DNA of 22,519 bases from Fidelibacterota bacterium 46_43 (GCA_001509335.1 LGGY01000003.1:1-22519), one strand, 5' to 3'; counted from the first letter of the stretch, positions 1 through 7,974 are shown. The notes: generated from the sequence alone by a model not told the origin. Translations and numbers: made by a program.

Positions 1-881
1 GTCAGGGCATCAATATCCTCCTCATCTGGAGTAGGTTTCCCGTAAATTGCCGCCCGTGTTTTTGCCGTCGCAATCAGGTATTGGGCAGCCCGTGGACCGG
101 CGCCCCAACGGACATACTTACGGATAAACGGATCCTTGTCGTCAGAAGGACGGGTTTTCCGGATCAGATTCACTGCATATTCCACTACATGTTCAGATAC
201 AGGAATTTCCCGGGTAAAGGCCATGATATCCAGGATCTGCTTTTTTTCAATCACGGAAGAGAGACGGGTATTGTTAATCCGGACCGTCTGATCCACAATC
301 ACCTTTTCTTCCTCCAAAGAGGGATAATCCAGATTGAGCTGAAACATGAAACGGTCCTGCTGGGCTTCAGGCAAGGGATATGTCCCTTCCTGCTCAATCG
401 GATTTTGTGTGGCAAGAACAAAAAAAGGTTCTTCAAGAGGCAGTGTCCTACCTGCCGATGTTACCTGATGTTCCTGCATGGCTTCCAGCAGGGCAGACTG
501 GGTTTTAGGGGGTGTCCGGTTGATTTCATCGGCTAAAATAATATTGGCGAAAACAGGACCCTTTATAAATCGGAAAAACCGTTTGCCCGTTTCCCTGTCC
601 TCTTCAATCACTTCCGTCCCGGTTATATCTGATGGCATCAGGTCGGGCGTGAACTGAATCCGGCTAAAGGAGAGATCCAGTATGCTCGCCAATGATTTGA
701 CCAGTAGGGTTTTTGCAAGTCCGGGAACACCGACTAACAAACAGTGTCCCCCGGATAAAAGTGAGATCAAGAGATTTTCGATGATCTCATGCTGGCCAAT
801 AATGACTTTGCTGATTTCCTGTGTGGCTGATTGGTAAAAATGCGCCGTTTCATCCAACTGCTTCAGGGGTGATGATGCCAT
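1..881 (-). CDS. MoxR-family AAA+ ATPase (3' end cut off by window edge)
   Basis: I translated this from the complementary strand; 293 codons are present and the reading frame runs off base 1, so the last part of the C-terminal lid domain is missing. Walker A is GVPGLAKT (residues 51-58), Walker B is ILADE (115-119), followed by the MoxR-typical NRTPPKTQSALLEAMQE stretch. Sensor 1 is ATQN (157-160), and the arginine of QDRF (177) is a likely arginine finger. MoxR ATPases are chaperone-like partners that help mature metal- or cofactor-containing or VWA-domain proteins; the substrate cannot be told from this window. The start ATG has AGGA about 7 nt upstream. It lies 14 nt downstream of the stop of the TPR gene, so the two are probably co-transcribed. 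Family assignment is very secure; the specific role is unknown. Confidence 0.95.
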   Translation of the reverse strand, partial: MASSPLKQLDETAHFYQSATQEISKVIIGQHEIIENLLISLLSGGHCLLVGVPGLAKTLLVKSLASILDLSFSRIQFTPDLMPSDITGTEVIEEDRETGKRFFRFIKGPVFANIILADEINRTPPKTQSALLEAMQEHQVTSAGRTLPLEEPFFVLATQNPIEQEGTYPLPEAQQDRFMFQLNLDYPSLEEEKVIVDQTVRINNTRLSSVIEKKQILDIMAFTREIPVSEHVVEYAVNLIRKTRPSDDKDPFIRKYVRWGAGPRAAQYLIATAKTRAAIYGKPTPDEEDIDAL

Positions 882-895
882 GAATGTCCTTTTAT

Positions 896-2614
896 TTATT
901 CTTTCTGAAATTTGGCCAGTGCTTTCCGGGCCTTTTCCGATACTTTTGTTTCCGGATATTGTGTGATGAGAATTGTATAAATCTCTATAGCACCATCTCT
1001 GTCTGCCAACTCTTTTTCAAGAAATCTCCCTGCTTTCAGAAGCTGATCCGGTGTTTTTTCATATTCGGGATAGCGTTCATAAAGTTCCCGGATTTCTTCC
1101 ACGGCTTTACGGAACTCCCCATTGGCTGCATTTAAATGAGCAATCGTGACCATGGCTTCTGCCGCATCCGAATAAAAAGAAGCATATTCATTCTTAATGA
1201 TTTCGTACGGTTTGAAAGCAAGTTCAGAACTTTTTGACAAGGTTTGATAAATCCTGCCCATATTTTTCAGAGCTGTAACGGCAAACCGGGTTCCGGGATA
1301 GGCTGTAGGCACTTTCTCATATTCTGTGAGAGCGGCTATCGGATCCTTCAAATCCTTTTCCTGGATATCTCCACTCATCAGGATGGCTTCCGGAGCCAGC
1401 CAACTGTCCGGATATTTGGCACTGATTTCTCGAAGTTTTTCAAGAGCCATCCGGCTTTCCTTTAAATTCTCCCTATAAAGTTTAGCCATATTGTATAGGG
1501 CATAGGGTACTTCAGGACTGTCCGGATATACCGTGACCACTTTTTGCAACTGACTGACGGCTGATGTGTACTGCTTTTGGTTTTTCAAAATATCTGCATA
1601 CCAAATCAAAGCACGATCTACCCGGTCTCCCGTCTGCGATTCCTTCTGGAAACGGTATATTTCATTCTCAAACAGGGATTCACACCCGGGATATCCAATA
1701 TCAGCCAGGGCATAAATATATCTGTATTGAATACTCCCTTCCAGGGATTCACGCGTTTCATCTTTTAAATAAAATGATAAAAGAGTATCCCGGGAATCGG
1801 GATATGTCTCCATCAGCTGGGTTAACTGTTCTTTGATGTAGGTAAGATTTGAGGATTCAGGAAAATAAAAAAGGTATTTTAAATAGCTCAGTTTGGCTAA
1901 TTGGGGCTCTTTCTGATCTTCATAAACCCTGCACAGCCGGATTAATACCTCACTGCTGTTCAATTCTGGCAAATACATATCCAGATAAAGGGTAATTTCC
2001 TTCTTTTTCAGTTCAGAAAGCTCGGTATCTTTTAAAGGCAGGAATGATTCAGGGCTCTTTTTTTCCATCAGCTGTAACAAATATTGATAATGTGCCTGTT
2101 CCCTTTCGATTTCATCGGGAGTAAAGAGAACAACAGGGTGAACTTTAACAGAAGACAGGGACTCTCTTAAATTCCGAATCACAGCCATGAGAGAATCCTT
2201 TTCACACAGATAAGCCGGACTTACCTGATCTGCATTGTCTTCTTCCTGCTGACGTAAAGCCTCAATTTCTTTCTCCAAGGCTTTAATCTGCCCGGAAATA
2301 CTTAAACGAATGGAATCTACAGCCTTATTCAGCTTGTACTGATAAGACGTTTTAAAATTTGCTTCCATCCGTTCTTTTTCAAGATTGAAACGGTATTCAA
2401 GACTGTCAATCAATGCTTTTCGCCATGTAGAATTTTCCTTTGAGCCTTCATTAGTGATATTCCCAATCTCATCAGGAATTTCATCCAAATCCAACGGAGC
2501 CAGTGTGCGGCTGGTATCCCGCCTCTGGATCCCATCCATCACATCAATATCCTGTCCCATAAGAAAAGGAACCAGGATAATGAGACTCATCATTAACACA
2601 CCTGAACGTTTCAT
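896..2614 (-). CDS. Secreted/periplasmic coiled-coil and TPR-repeat protein
   Basis: I chose the ATG at 2614 (572 aa) over the longer frame starting at 2644. AGGTGG lies 6 nt before it, and the protein then begins with a clean signal peptide: basic MKRS, a hydrophobic stretch to about residue 20, and likely cleavage after LMG. Residues about 65-155 are charged and heptad-rich (probable coiled coil). The C-terminal half (about 335-570) is a string of TPR-like helices with repeated YPDS/YPET turns, as in YbgF/BamD-type envelope proteins. This suggests a protein-protein scaffold in the envelope. It is the upstream member of an operon with the MoxR ATPase, so it may work with or be affected by that ATPase, but this is only context. 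No catalytic motif is visible and I do not recognise a named family. Confidence 0.85.
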   Translation of the reverse strand: MKRSGVLMMSLIILVPFLMGQDIDVMDGIQRRDTSRTLAPLDLDEIPDEIGNITNEGSKENSTWRKALIDSLEYRFNLEKERMEANFKTSYQYKLNKAVDSIRLSISGQIKALEKEIEALRQQEEDNADQVSPAYLCEKDSLMAVIRNLRESLSSVKVHPVVLFTPDEIEREQAHYQYLLQLMEKKSPESFLPLKDTELSELKKKEITLYLDMYLPELNSSEVLIRLCRVYEDQKEPQLAKLSYLKYLFYFPESSNLTYIKEQLTQLMETYPDSRDTLLSFYLKDETRESLEGSIQYRYIYALADIGYPGCESLFENEIYRFQKESQTGDRVDRALIWYADILKNQKQYTSAVSQLQKVVTVYPDSPEVPYALYNMAKLYRENLKESRMALEKLREISAKYPDSWLAPEAILMSGDIQEKDLKDPIAALTEYEKVPTAYPGTRFAVTALKNMGRIYQTLSKSSELAFKPYEIIKNEYASFYSDAAEAMVTIAHLNAANGEFRKAVEEIRELYERYPEYEKTPDQLLKAGRFLEKELADRDGAIEIYTILITQYPETKVSEKARKALAKFQKE

Positions 2615-2765
2615 GATATCCCACCTGTTCTTTTTTATACCCATCGTGTTAAACTATTAATTTTTTACATTCATTAAAACGACAAAATTTATTCATTTAT
2701 CATGAAATCTTTATAAACAGCCACACATATCCTGTCCAAAACACCGGGGATATCAATAGGGATTT

Positions 2766-2788
2766 TCATTTTTGAGAATACTCTTTGT
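2766..2788 (+). promoter_or_regulatory. Shared upstream box, copy 1 (candidate activator site)
   Basis: TCATTTTTGAGAAT (2766-2779) is followed 3 nt later by CTTTGT (2783-2788). The identical 14-mer, followed 5 nt later by CTTTGT, lies upstream of the CoA-transferase gene. The box ends about 107 bp before the -24 GG of the sigma-54-type promoter, a usual distance for an enhancer-binding activator. Part of the box is an imperfect dyad (GAG..AT..CTC). The function is inferred only from position and recurrence. Confidence 0.35.
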
Positions 2789-2894
2789 AAAAGTGACATA
2801 TATTTTACGATTGATGTCCGGATTTTTTCTTTTTTATCTCAAAATGTCAGGCTTTTTAGGAAAAAAAAGGATAAATTTGACACCGATTGATAAA

Positions 2895-2910
2895 TGGCAC
2901 ATACATTGCA
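2895..2910 (+). promoter_or_regulatory. Sigma-54 (-24/-12) promoter of the lyase gene
   Basis: TGGCACA-N4-TTGCA matches the RpoN consensus TGGCAC(G/A)-N4-TTGC(A/T), with exactly 10 bases between the GG (2896-2897) and the GC (2908-2909). This predicts transcription starting near 2921, about 18 nt before the ATG at 2939. Such promoters need an ATP-dependent enhancer-binding activator; no activator gene is in the window. Confidence 0.65.
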
Positions 2911-2938
2911 TTAGACAAAGTTAAAAAACTAACCAGGT

Positions 2939-4123
2939 ATGGATTTGAAAAAGAGTAAACATATTGAGACAATATGTGTTCATGGCAGAGGTGAATCGGA
3001 TCCTTCTTATCATGCCGTTATTCCTCCATTGTATCAGACAACAGCTTTTGCCTTTAAATCGACGGAGGATGGTTCAGCGCTTTTTACAGGGCAAAAAGAG
3101 GGCTATTTTTATTCCCGGATGGGAAATCCCACGGTTGATGCATTATGCCGGCAGATCGCCCGACTGGAAAATACAGAAGCCTCGCTGGCTTTTGCCTCGG
3201 GGATGGCCGCTATCGCAGCCGTCATCATGGCCCTTATTCCCAAAAACGGGAAAGTACTGGCCAGTCACACATTATACGGCGGGACCCATTGTCTGTTCAC
3301 CCGATCTCTTCCCGACCGGAATATTGAAACGGTTATCGTGGAAAATGATGATCCGGACACGTTCAGGCATCATCTGGAAGAGGATGATTTTCAGTTGATT
3401 TTCCTGGAAACCCCTTCAAACCCAACCCTCAGCCTGGTGGATATTCAGGCAGTTTGTGCGATTGCCCATGAAAAGAAAATACCCGTCATGATCGATAATA
3501 CATTTGCTACACCCATATTTCAACGGCCTGCGGATTTAGGAGTGGATATTGTCGTACACAGTGCCACAAAATATATTTGCGGACATGGTGATGTGATCGC
3601 CGGTATCGTCACAGGAAAAAAAGAGATGATAGATATCATCCATGATGAGATTTTATGTCGTTACGGTCCTATTATAAGTCCCTTTGATGCCTGGCTTTTA
3701 CTTCGCGGACTCAAAACCTTATCGGTGCGGATGGAACGCCATGAAAAAAACGCCATCAAAGTAGCCCAATTTCTCCATGAACATCCTATGGTAAAACGTG
3801 TTTACTATCCCGGCTTGCCTGATCATCCGGGGCATGATATTGCCCTGCGACAAATGACCGGTTTCGGAGGGGTGGTGTCCTTTGATGTGGGAGATAAAGA
3901 GAAAGGCATCTGTGTGATCAACCGGGTCCGCTTGTTTACCCGGGCTGTTTCTATTGGAGAATGCGATTCACTGATTCAACATCCTGCGTCCATCACACAT
4001 TCCGGGCTGAGTGATTGCGAACTGGAAGCTGCAGGTATCAATCCAGGCCTCATACGCTTATCTATCGGACTTGAACATGCAGATGATTTAATTGAGGATC
4101 TTGAGCAAGCTTTAAAAACTTAA
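2939..4123 (+). CDS. PLP-dependent Cys/Met metabolism lyase, probably methionine gamma-lyase
   Basis: This is a 394-aa fold-type I PLP enzyme. The PLP lysine is K211 in SATKYICGHGD. The phosphate-binding FYSRMGNPT (57-65), LYGGT (112-116), the PLP-ring aspartate in MIDNTFATP (184-192) and the C-terminal HPASITHS (348-355) all fit the methionine gamma-lyase/cystathionine gamma-lyase family. The stretches around SPFDAWLLLRGLKTL and HPASITHS look most like methionine gamma-lyase, which cleaves methionine to methanethiol, ammonia and 2-oxobutyrate. However, the cysteine of classical methionine gamma-lyases (C116 in Pseudomonas) aligns with G115 here, so cystathionine or cysteine may be substrates. 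The ATG has AGG only 1 nt upstream; a TTG at 2945 would be better spaced (7 nt) and may be the true start. Glutamate dehydrogenase follows after 57 bp. Confidence 0.92.
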   Translation: MDLKKSKHIETICVHGRGESDPSYHAVIPPLYQTTAFAFKSTEDGSALFTGQKEGYFYSRMGNPTVDALCRQIARLENTEASLAFASGMAAIAAVIMALIPKNGKVLASHTLYGGTHCLFTRSLPDRNIETVIVENDDPDTFRHHLEEDDFQLIFLETPSNPTLSLVDIQAVCAIAHEKKIPVMIDNTFATPIFQRPADLGVDIVVHSATKYICGHGDVIAGIVTGKKEMIDIIHDEILCRYGPIISPFDAWLLLRGLKTLSVRMERHEKNAIKVAQFLHEHPMVKRVYYPGLPDHPGHDIALRQMTGFGGVVSFDVGDKEKGICVINRVRLFTRAVSIGECDSLIQHPASITHSGLSDCELEAAGINPGLIRLSIGLEHADDLIEDLEQALKT

Positions 4124-4180
4124 AACCCTTTAAAATTCCGGATAAATATTCCGGACATAGAAACATAAATGGAGGAAAGA

Positions 4181-5443
4181 ATGTCCAAATCGCAGAACAT
4201 CTTTGAGATGGCTCAACAGCAACTTGATGAAGCGTGTGAACTGTTAGGACTGGATCAGTCCACACGGGAATTTTTACGGTGGCCCCAAAAAGAGATCGTT
4301 GTAACGCTCCCTGTCCGCATGGATGACGGAAGCATAAAGGTCTTTAAGGGATACCGTGTTCAGTACAACCGGGCCTTAGGTCCCACAAAGGGCGGACTTC
4401 GGTGGCATCCTGATGAAACCATTGATACGGTTCGGGCTTTGGCTGCCTGGATGACATGGAAAACGGCGGTTGTTGATATCCCCCTGGGCGGAGGAAAAGG
4501 TGGTGTAACCTGTAATCCCCAGGAATTATCCGATACGGAGAAAGAGCGGCTTGCCCGTGCCTTTATCGGTGCCATTGCCAAAGATATAGGCCCCACGGTA
4601 GATGTGCCGGCTCCCGATGTATTCACCACTCCTCAGATCATGAGCTGGATGATGGATGAATACGAAAAGATCAAAGGTGAAAGCATGCCGGGTGTCATCA
4701 CCGGTAAACCCATTGATATCGGCGGTTCCAAAGGCCGTGCCTCTGCAACAGCCCGGGGTGGTTTATTCATCGCTCGTGAAGCCATTAAAGCCCGGGGCGA
4801 AACCCTGGCCGGAAAAACCGTTGCCATTCAGGGTTTCGGTAATGTGGGTGGATGGGCTGGCGTCCTCTTTAAAGAAGCCGGTTGCAAAATCGTTGGCATT
4901 TCGGACATAAGCGGCGCCTATTACAAAATGAAGGGGTTTGATACTGATGCCATGTTTGAATACGTGGGAAAACACGGATCCCTTGAAGGATATACGGAAG
5001 AAGGTATGAAAACCTTTGATAATCCTATGGATGTACTGGAAATGAGTGTTGATATCCTGATCCCTGCAGCCCTCGAAAGTCAGATAACTGCAGAAAATGC
5101 AGATCGCATCAAGGCCGATGTGATTGTTGAACTGGCGAATGGCCCCACAACACCTGAAGCCGATGCGATTCTCTTTAAGAACAAAAAATTCGTCGTTCCT
5201 GATTTTCTGGCCAATTCCGGTGGTGTAACAGTCTCCTATTTTGAACAGGTTCAGAATGCCTATAATTTCTACTGGGAAGAAGCTGAAGTGAATGAACGGC
5301 TGGATCAGAAGATGACAGCAGCCTTTAAGGCTGTGTACGATATGTATTGCAAATACGACAAAAAAATCGATATGCGCAAAGCAGCCTATATGGTAGCCAT
5401 CGCCCGGGTTGCCAGAGCAGCAAAATTGCGGGGATGGATCTGA
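4181..5443 (+). CDS. gdhA: Glutamate dehydrogenase
   Basis: It interconverts glutamate and 2-oxoglutarate plus ammonia with NAD(P). I start it at 4181 (420 aa) because GGAGG lies 5 nt upstream; the in-frame ATG at 4169 overlaps that site. The substrate domain has PTKGGLRWHP and the catalytic lysine in PLGGGKGG (K106), with the catalytic aspartate in PAPDV (D146). The nucleotide fold begins with AIQGFGNVG (glycines about 218-223), and an aspartate at the end of the second strand (ISDISG) suggests NAD use. Length is that of the 410-450-aa hexameric class. It sits 57 bp after the lyase gene and ends at a strong intrinsic terminator, so the two form a likely transcription unit. In an amino-acid fermenter it would run in the deaminating direction; that direction is inference. 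Confidence 0.97.
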   Translation: MSKSQNIFEMAQQQLDEACELLGLDQSTREFLRWPQKEIVVTLPVRMDDGSIKVFKGYRVQYNRALGPTKGGLRWHPDETIDTVRALAAWMTWKTAVVDIPLGGGKGGVTCNPQELSDTEKERLARAFIGAIAKDIGPTVDVPAPDVFTTPQIMSWMMDEYEKIKGESMPGVITGKPIDIGGSKGRASATARGGLFIAREAIKARGETLAGKTVAIQGFGNVGGWAGVLFKEAGCKIVGISDISGAYYKMKGFDTDAMFEYVGKHGSLEGYTEEGMKTFDNPMDVLEMSVDILIPAALESQITAENADRIKADVIVELANGPTTPEADAILFKNKKFVVPDFLANSGGVTVSYFEQVQNAYNFYWEEAEVNERLDQKMTAAFKAVYDMYCKYDKKIDMRKAAYMVAIARVARAAKLRGWI

Positions 5444-5461
5444 TCCCTGCTAAATTGATTG

Positions 5462-5491
5462 AGAGGGTGCAAACGCACCCTCTTTTTTTTT
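5462..5491 (+). terminator. Rho-independent terminator after gdhA
   Basis: A perfect 9-bp stem (AGAGGGTGC paired with GCACCCTCT) with an AAAC loop runs straight into a tract of T residues. It lies 18 bp after the gdhA stop and only about 60 bp before the next gene's likely start. Confidence 0.95.
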
Positions 5492-5496
5492 ACACC

Positions 5497-5526
5497 TGTT
5501 TTTCATGACGGGATTATCATTATATT
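5497..5526 (+). promoter_or_regulatory. Possible sigma-70 -10 region for the PEP/pyruvate-binding gene
   Basis: TATATT at 5521-5526 matches the -10 consensus at 5 of 6 positions, but the -35 area (T-rich, about 5497-5503) is weak. A promoter is expected between the terminator (ends 5491) and the next gene. If this is it, transcription would start near 5533 and the ATG at 5505 could not be used. Confidence 0.3.
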
Positions 5527-5549
5527 ACGGAAAGATAGATGAGGAAACT

Positions 5550-7862
5550 GTGAAAAATAAGACCTATGAACATCTGAATAACGTTCTTCAAAAGCACCCC
5601 AATCTGGCGGAAAAAATCATTCAGAATCTTCTGATTCAACTTCATAATCGGAAAATCGTATCTATTGATAATATTTATCAGCACAGCCGTAAAATAGCAG
5701 CCTCCCTTCCCGATACCGGGGATAAGAAAAAGTATAATCCCAATGCAGGCAAAGTTCACCAATGGGGTAAAAAGGAAAAAGAGTATATCCGGAAAATGGT
5801 CATCAAATATGCTTCGGAAAATTTCTCCATCGAGGAAATTGACCGGATTGTGAATTACGTATCCAAAACGGAAAAAGCATTTGCCCTTGAAAATATTGCC
5901 AATCTCCCGGGGGTATCCTTCTGGCTTTTGGCTGAAAAGGTCCACGAATTTTGCAACCTCCCGGAAGCGGAGCCCATCCCCCTGTCCATGGCAACCGGTA
6001 TCCGGGTAGCGTTATTAAAAAATTTTATCAGTGACAATCTCCAGTTTATTCGCATTGCCCGCAAATATATCCGAATTACAGATCTCGATCCGATTATCAA
6101 ACGAACCCTGGGCTCAGAAACGGGGACGGGGAAAATAGGCGGTAAAGCGGCCGGACTTATTCTCGCGTATAAAATTCTTACGGATGAATATTCCGGCGAT
6201 GAGGATTATGAGTATTTTCAGGAAAATGTCCATGTTCCGGAATCTTATTACCTGCGGACCGATGTTTTTGAAGACTTTCTGGCATACAACGGATTGGTGG
6301 AATATCAGAACCAGAAATATAAAAGTATTGATGAGATTCATGATGAATATCCCCTGATCCGTGAACTTTTTAAAAATGCCGATTTTCAGCCAGCCATTAA
6401 ACGGCAGTTAAAACACCTGCTGGAGATAATCGGCGAAGTCCCCCTCATTGTCCGGAGCAGTTCCCTGCTGGAAGATAATTTCGGTACCTCCTTCTCAGGA
6501 AAATATGACAGTATTTTCCTGGCGAATCAGGGTTCCCTTGATGACCGTCTCTCGGCTTTGATTGCTGCCATTGGCGAAGTTTATAGTTCTGGTCTCGGAC
6601 CCGATCCGTTAGAATACCGGAAAGAACACGATTTACTGGACTATTTTGAAAGTGTGGCCATCCTGATTCAGAAAGTGGTAGGTGAACGCTTTGGGGATTA
6701 TTTCATGCCCCTCTGGGCTGGGGTTGCTTTTGGGCGGAATGAGTACCGCTGGACCAAACAACTGAAATATGAAGACGGCCTGGTCCGCCTTGTTTTTGGC
6801 ATGGGTACCCGGGCTGTGGACCGTGTGAGTGATTATCCCCGAATGATCGGACTCACAAAACCTTTGCTCAGACCTGAAGCCACACCCCAGGAAATCAAGT
6901 TTTATTCCCAGAAAAAAGTTGACGTGATTGATCTGAAATCCAACACATTCGTCACCATGACACTGGATGAAATCCTGGATAAAATTAAAACACCTGAACT
7001 GTCAAAAATTATCAGTACTTTCAAGGACAGTCATATCACTGATCCCATCGGGAATGTCTCCTATCTGGAAGAAGGCCAGCCCGTAATCACATTTAACAAT
7101 TTGCTGAAAGACAAAAAATTCCCTGAACTTATCAGCCGGATGCTGAAAAAACTGGAAAAAGCCTACAATTGTCCCGTGGATCTGGAATTTGCCTATGCCA
7201 ATCAAAAATTTTATCTCCTTCAGTGCCGTCCTCTGGCTCATCGGCTGGTTGAAGAAAAAATACAAATACCGGATCATGTACCGGAAGACAAGATATTTTT
7301 CCGGACCGAAAGGGATGTTCCATGCGGTGTATTGAAAAACATCGAATACATCATTTACTGTGACCCCCTGGATTATAATGAAATCCCGGATAATGACAAG
7401 ACACTCCTGGCACGGGTCATCAGTAAATTAAACCGGTTTCTGGAAGGGAAACGATTCATCCTCCTGGGTCCCGGACGATGGGGAAGCAGCAACATTAAGC
7501 TGGGAATTCCGACACGCTATTCGGATATCAATAAAACCAAAATGATATTTGAAATTGCCCGGGAATCCGGTGGTTATACACCGGAAGTCTCTTATGGGAC
7601 CCACTTTTTCCAGGATCTGGTGGAAGCAAATATTTATTATATGCCCATATATCCCGATTTAAGCAGCACCTATTTTAATCCCGGCGTTTTTGAGACCTGT
7701 GACAACATACTGGGAGAGCTGGTACCAACTTATGAACGGTTTAAACAGGTATTAAAGGTCTATCAGATCCCCCGATGTTTTCCGGCACAATACTTTCATA
7801 TCTATATGGACCGGGATAATCAAAAATCCCTTGGATTCATCGCCCCTGAAGATCATTCCTGA
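5550..7862 (+). CDS. Orphan PEP/pyruvate-binding (PPDK N-domain) protein
   Basis: The central part (about residues 180-565 from the GTG) is the ATP-grasp-like nucleotide-binding domain of PEP synthase/pyruvate phosphate dikinase. It has GKIGGKAAGL, a LIVRSSSLLEDNFGTSFSGK segment matching the family's RSS..ED..G.SFAG signature, and a closing VDLEFAY...FYLLQCRPL. The phosphohistidine swivel domain and the PEP-binding barrel are absent, so it cannot be a normal PEP synthase. Instead there is a roughly 200-residue C-terminal region with LLGPGRWGSS and EVSYGTHFFQDLVE, motifs I associate with stand-alone members of this family. I prefer the GTG at 5550 (770 aa) because GAGGA precedes it and a -10-like box lies upstream; the longer frame begins with ATG at 5505 and has no Shine-Dalgarno sequence. 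It lies between gdhA and the CoA-transferase gene. The reaction is unknown. Confidence 0.85.
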   Translation: MKNKTYEHLNNVLQKHPNLAEKIIQNLLIQLHNRKIVSIDNIYQHSRKIAASLPDTGDKKKYNPNAGKVHQWGKKEKEYIRKMVIKYASENFSIEEIDRIVNYVSKTEKAFALENIANLPGVSFWLLAEKVHEFCNLPEAEPIPLSMATGIRVALLKNFISDNLQFIRIARKYIRITDLDPIIKRTLGSETGTGKIGGKAAGLILAYKILTDEYSGDEDYEYFQENVHVPESYYLRTDVFEDFLAYNGLVEYQNQKYKSIDEIHDEYPLIRELFKNADFQPAIKRQLKHLLEIIGEVPLIVRSSSLLEDNFGTSFSGKYDSIFLANQGSLDDRLSALIAAIGEVYSSGLGPDPLEYRKEHDLLDYFESVAILIQKVVGERFGDYFMPLWAGVAFGRNEYRWTKQLKYEDGLVRLVFGMGTRAVDRVSDYPRMIGLTKPLLRPEATPQEIKFYSQKKVDVIDLKSNTFVTMTLDEILDKIKTPELSKIISTFKDSHITDPIGNVSYLEEGQPVITFNNLLKDKKFPELISRMLKKLEKAYNCPVDLEFAYANQKFYLLQCRPLAHRLVEEKIQIPDHVPEDKIFFRTERDVPCGVLKNIEYIIYCDPLDYNEIPDNDKTLLARVISKLNRFLEGKRFILLGPGRWGSSNIKLGIPTRYSDINKTKMIFEIARESGGYTPEVSYGTHFFQDLVEANIYYMPIYPDLSSTYFNPGVFETCDNILGELVPTYERFKQVLKVYQIPRCFPAQYFHIYMDRDNQKSLGFIAPEDHS

Positions 7863-7899
7863 TATTAACTGAGTTTTCTTATCTGTGCGTGAAAATTTA

Positions 7900-7924
7900 T
7901 CATTTTTGAGAATTTTCGCTTTGT
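7900..7924 (+). promoter_or_regulatory. Shared upstream box, copy 2 (candidate activator site)
   Basis: TCATTTTTGAGAAT (7900-7913) plus CTTTGT (7919-7924) repeats the arrangement seen at 2766-2788, with 5 rather than 3 nt between the parts. It ends about 51 bp before the -24 element of the promoter-like site at 7975. A single 14-bp repeat could arise by chance in a window of this size, so the weight comes from the matching position ahead of two functionally linked genes. Confidence 0.35.
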
Positions 7925-7974
7925 CATTCATTTAGGAAAGATGAACAGAAAGGGGTTTATGTTGAATGTGTTTT

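Larger units (their letters stand above)
2615..2938. other. 324-bp divergent intergenic region (TPR/moxR operon versus lyase gene)
   Basis: No convincing coding frame is present and the region is A+T-rich. Toward the plus strand it holds the sigma-54-type promoter (2895-2910) and the box at 2766-2788, both listed separately. A TTGACA at 2877-2882 has no good -10 at 17 bp (CATACA, 3 of 6 matches), so I prefer the sigma-54 reading. A related word, CATTTTGAGAT, occurs inverted at 2836-2846. I could not assign a clear promoter for the minus-strand TPR/moxR operon. Confidence 0.6.

Noticed and set aside
896..1135. Plus-strand ORF inside the TPR gene, and many similar antisense frames across the window
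   Set aside because: These are shadows of real genes: phenylalanine/cysteine-rich or arbitrary composition, no ribosome-binding sites, no domain signatures.
2877..2905. Sigma-70 promoter TTGACA-N17-CATACA before the lyase gene
   Set aside because: The -35 is perfect but the -10 matches only 3 of 6 bases, and the same place fits the sigma-54 consensus fully.
2964..3398. 144-codon frame overlapping the lyase gene
   Set aside because: It lies fully inside a well-supported PLP enzyme gene in another frame and has arbitrary composition.
4134..4158. Hairpin-like repeat of TCCGGA between the lyase and gdhA genes as a terminator
   Set aside because: The stem is short and A+T-looped with no T tract after it; gdhA is probably read through from the lyase gene.
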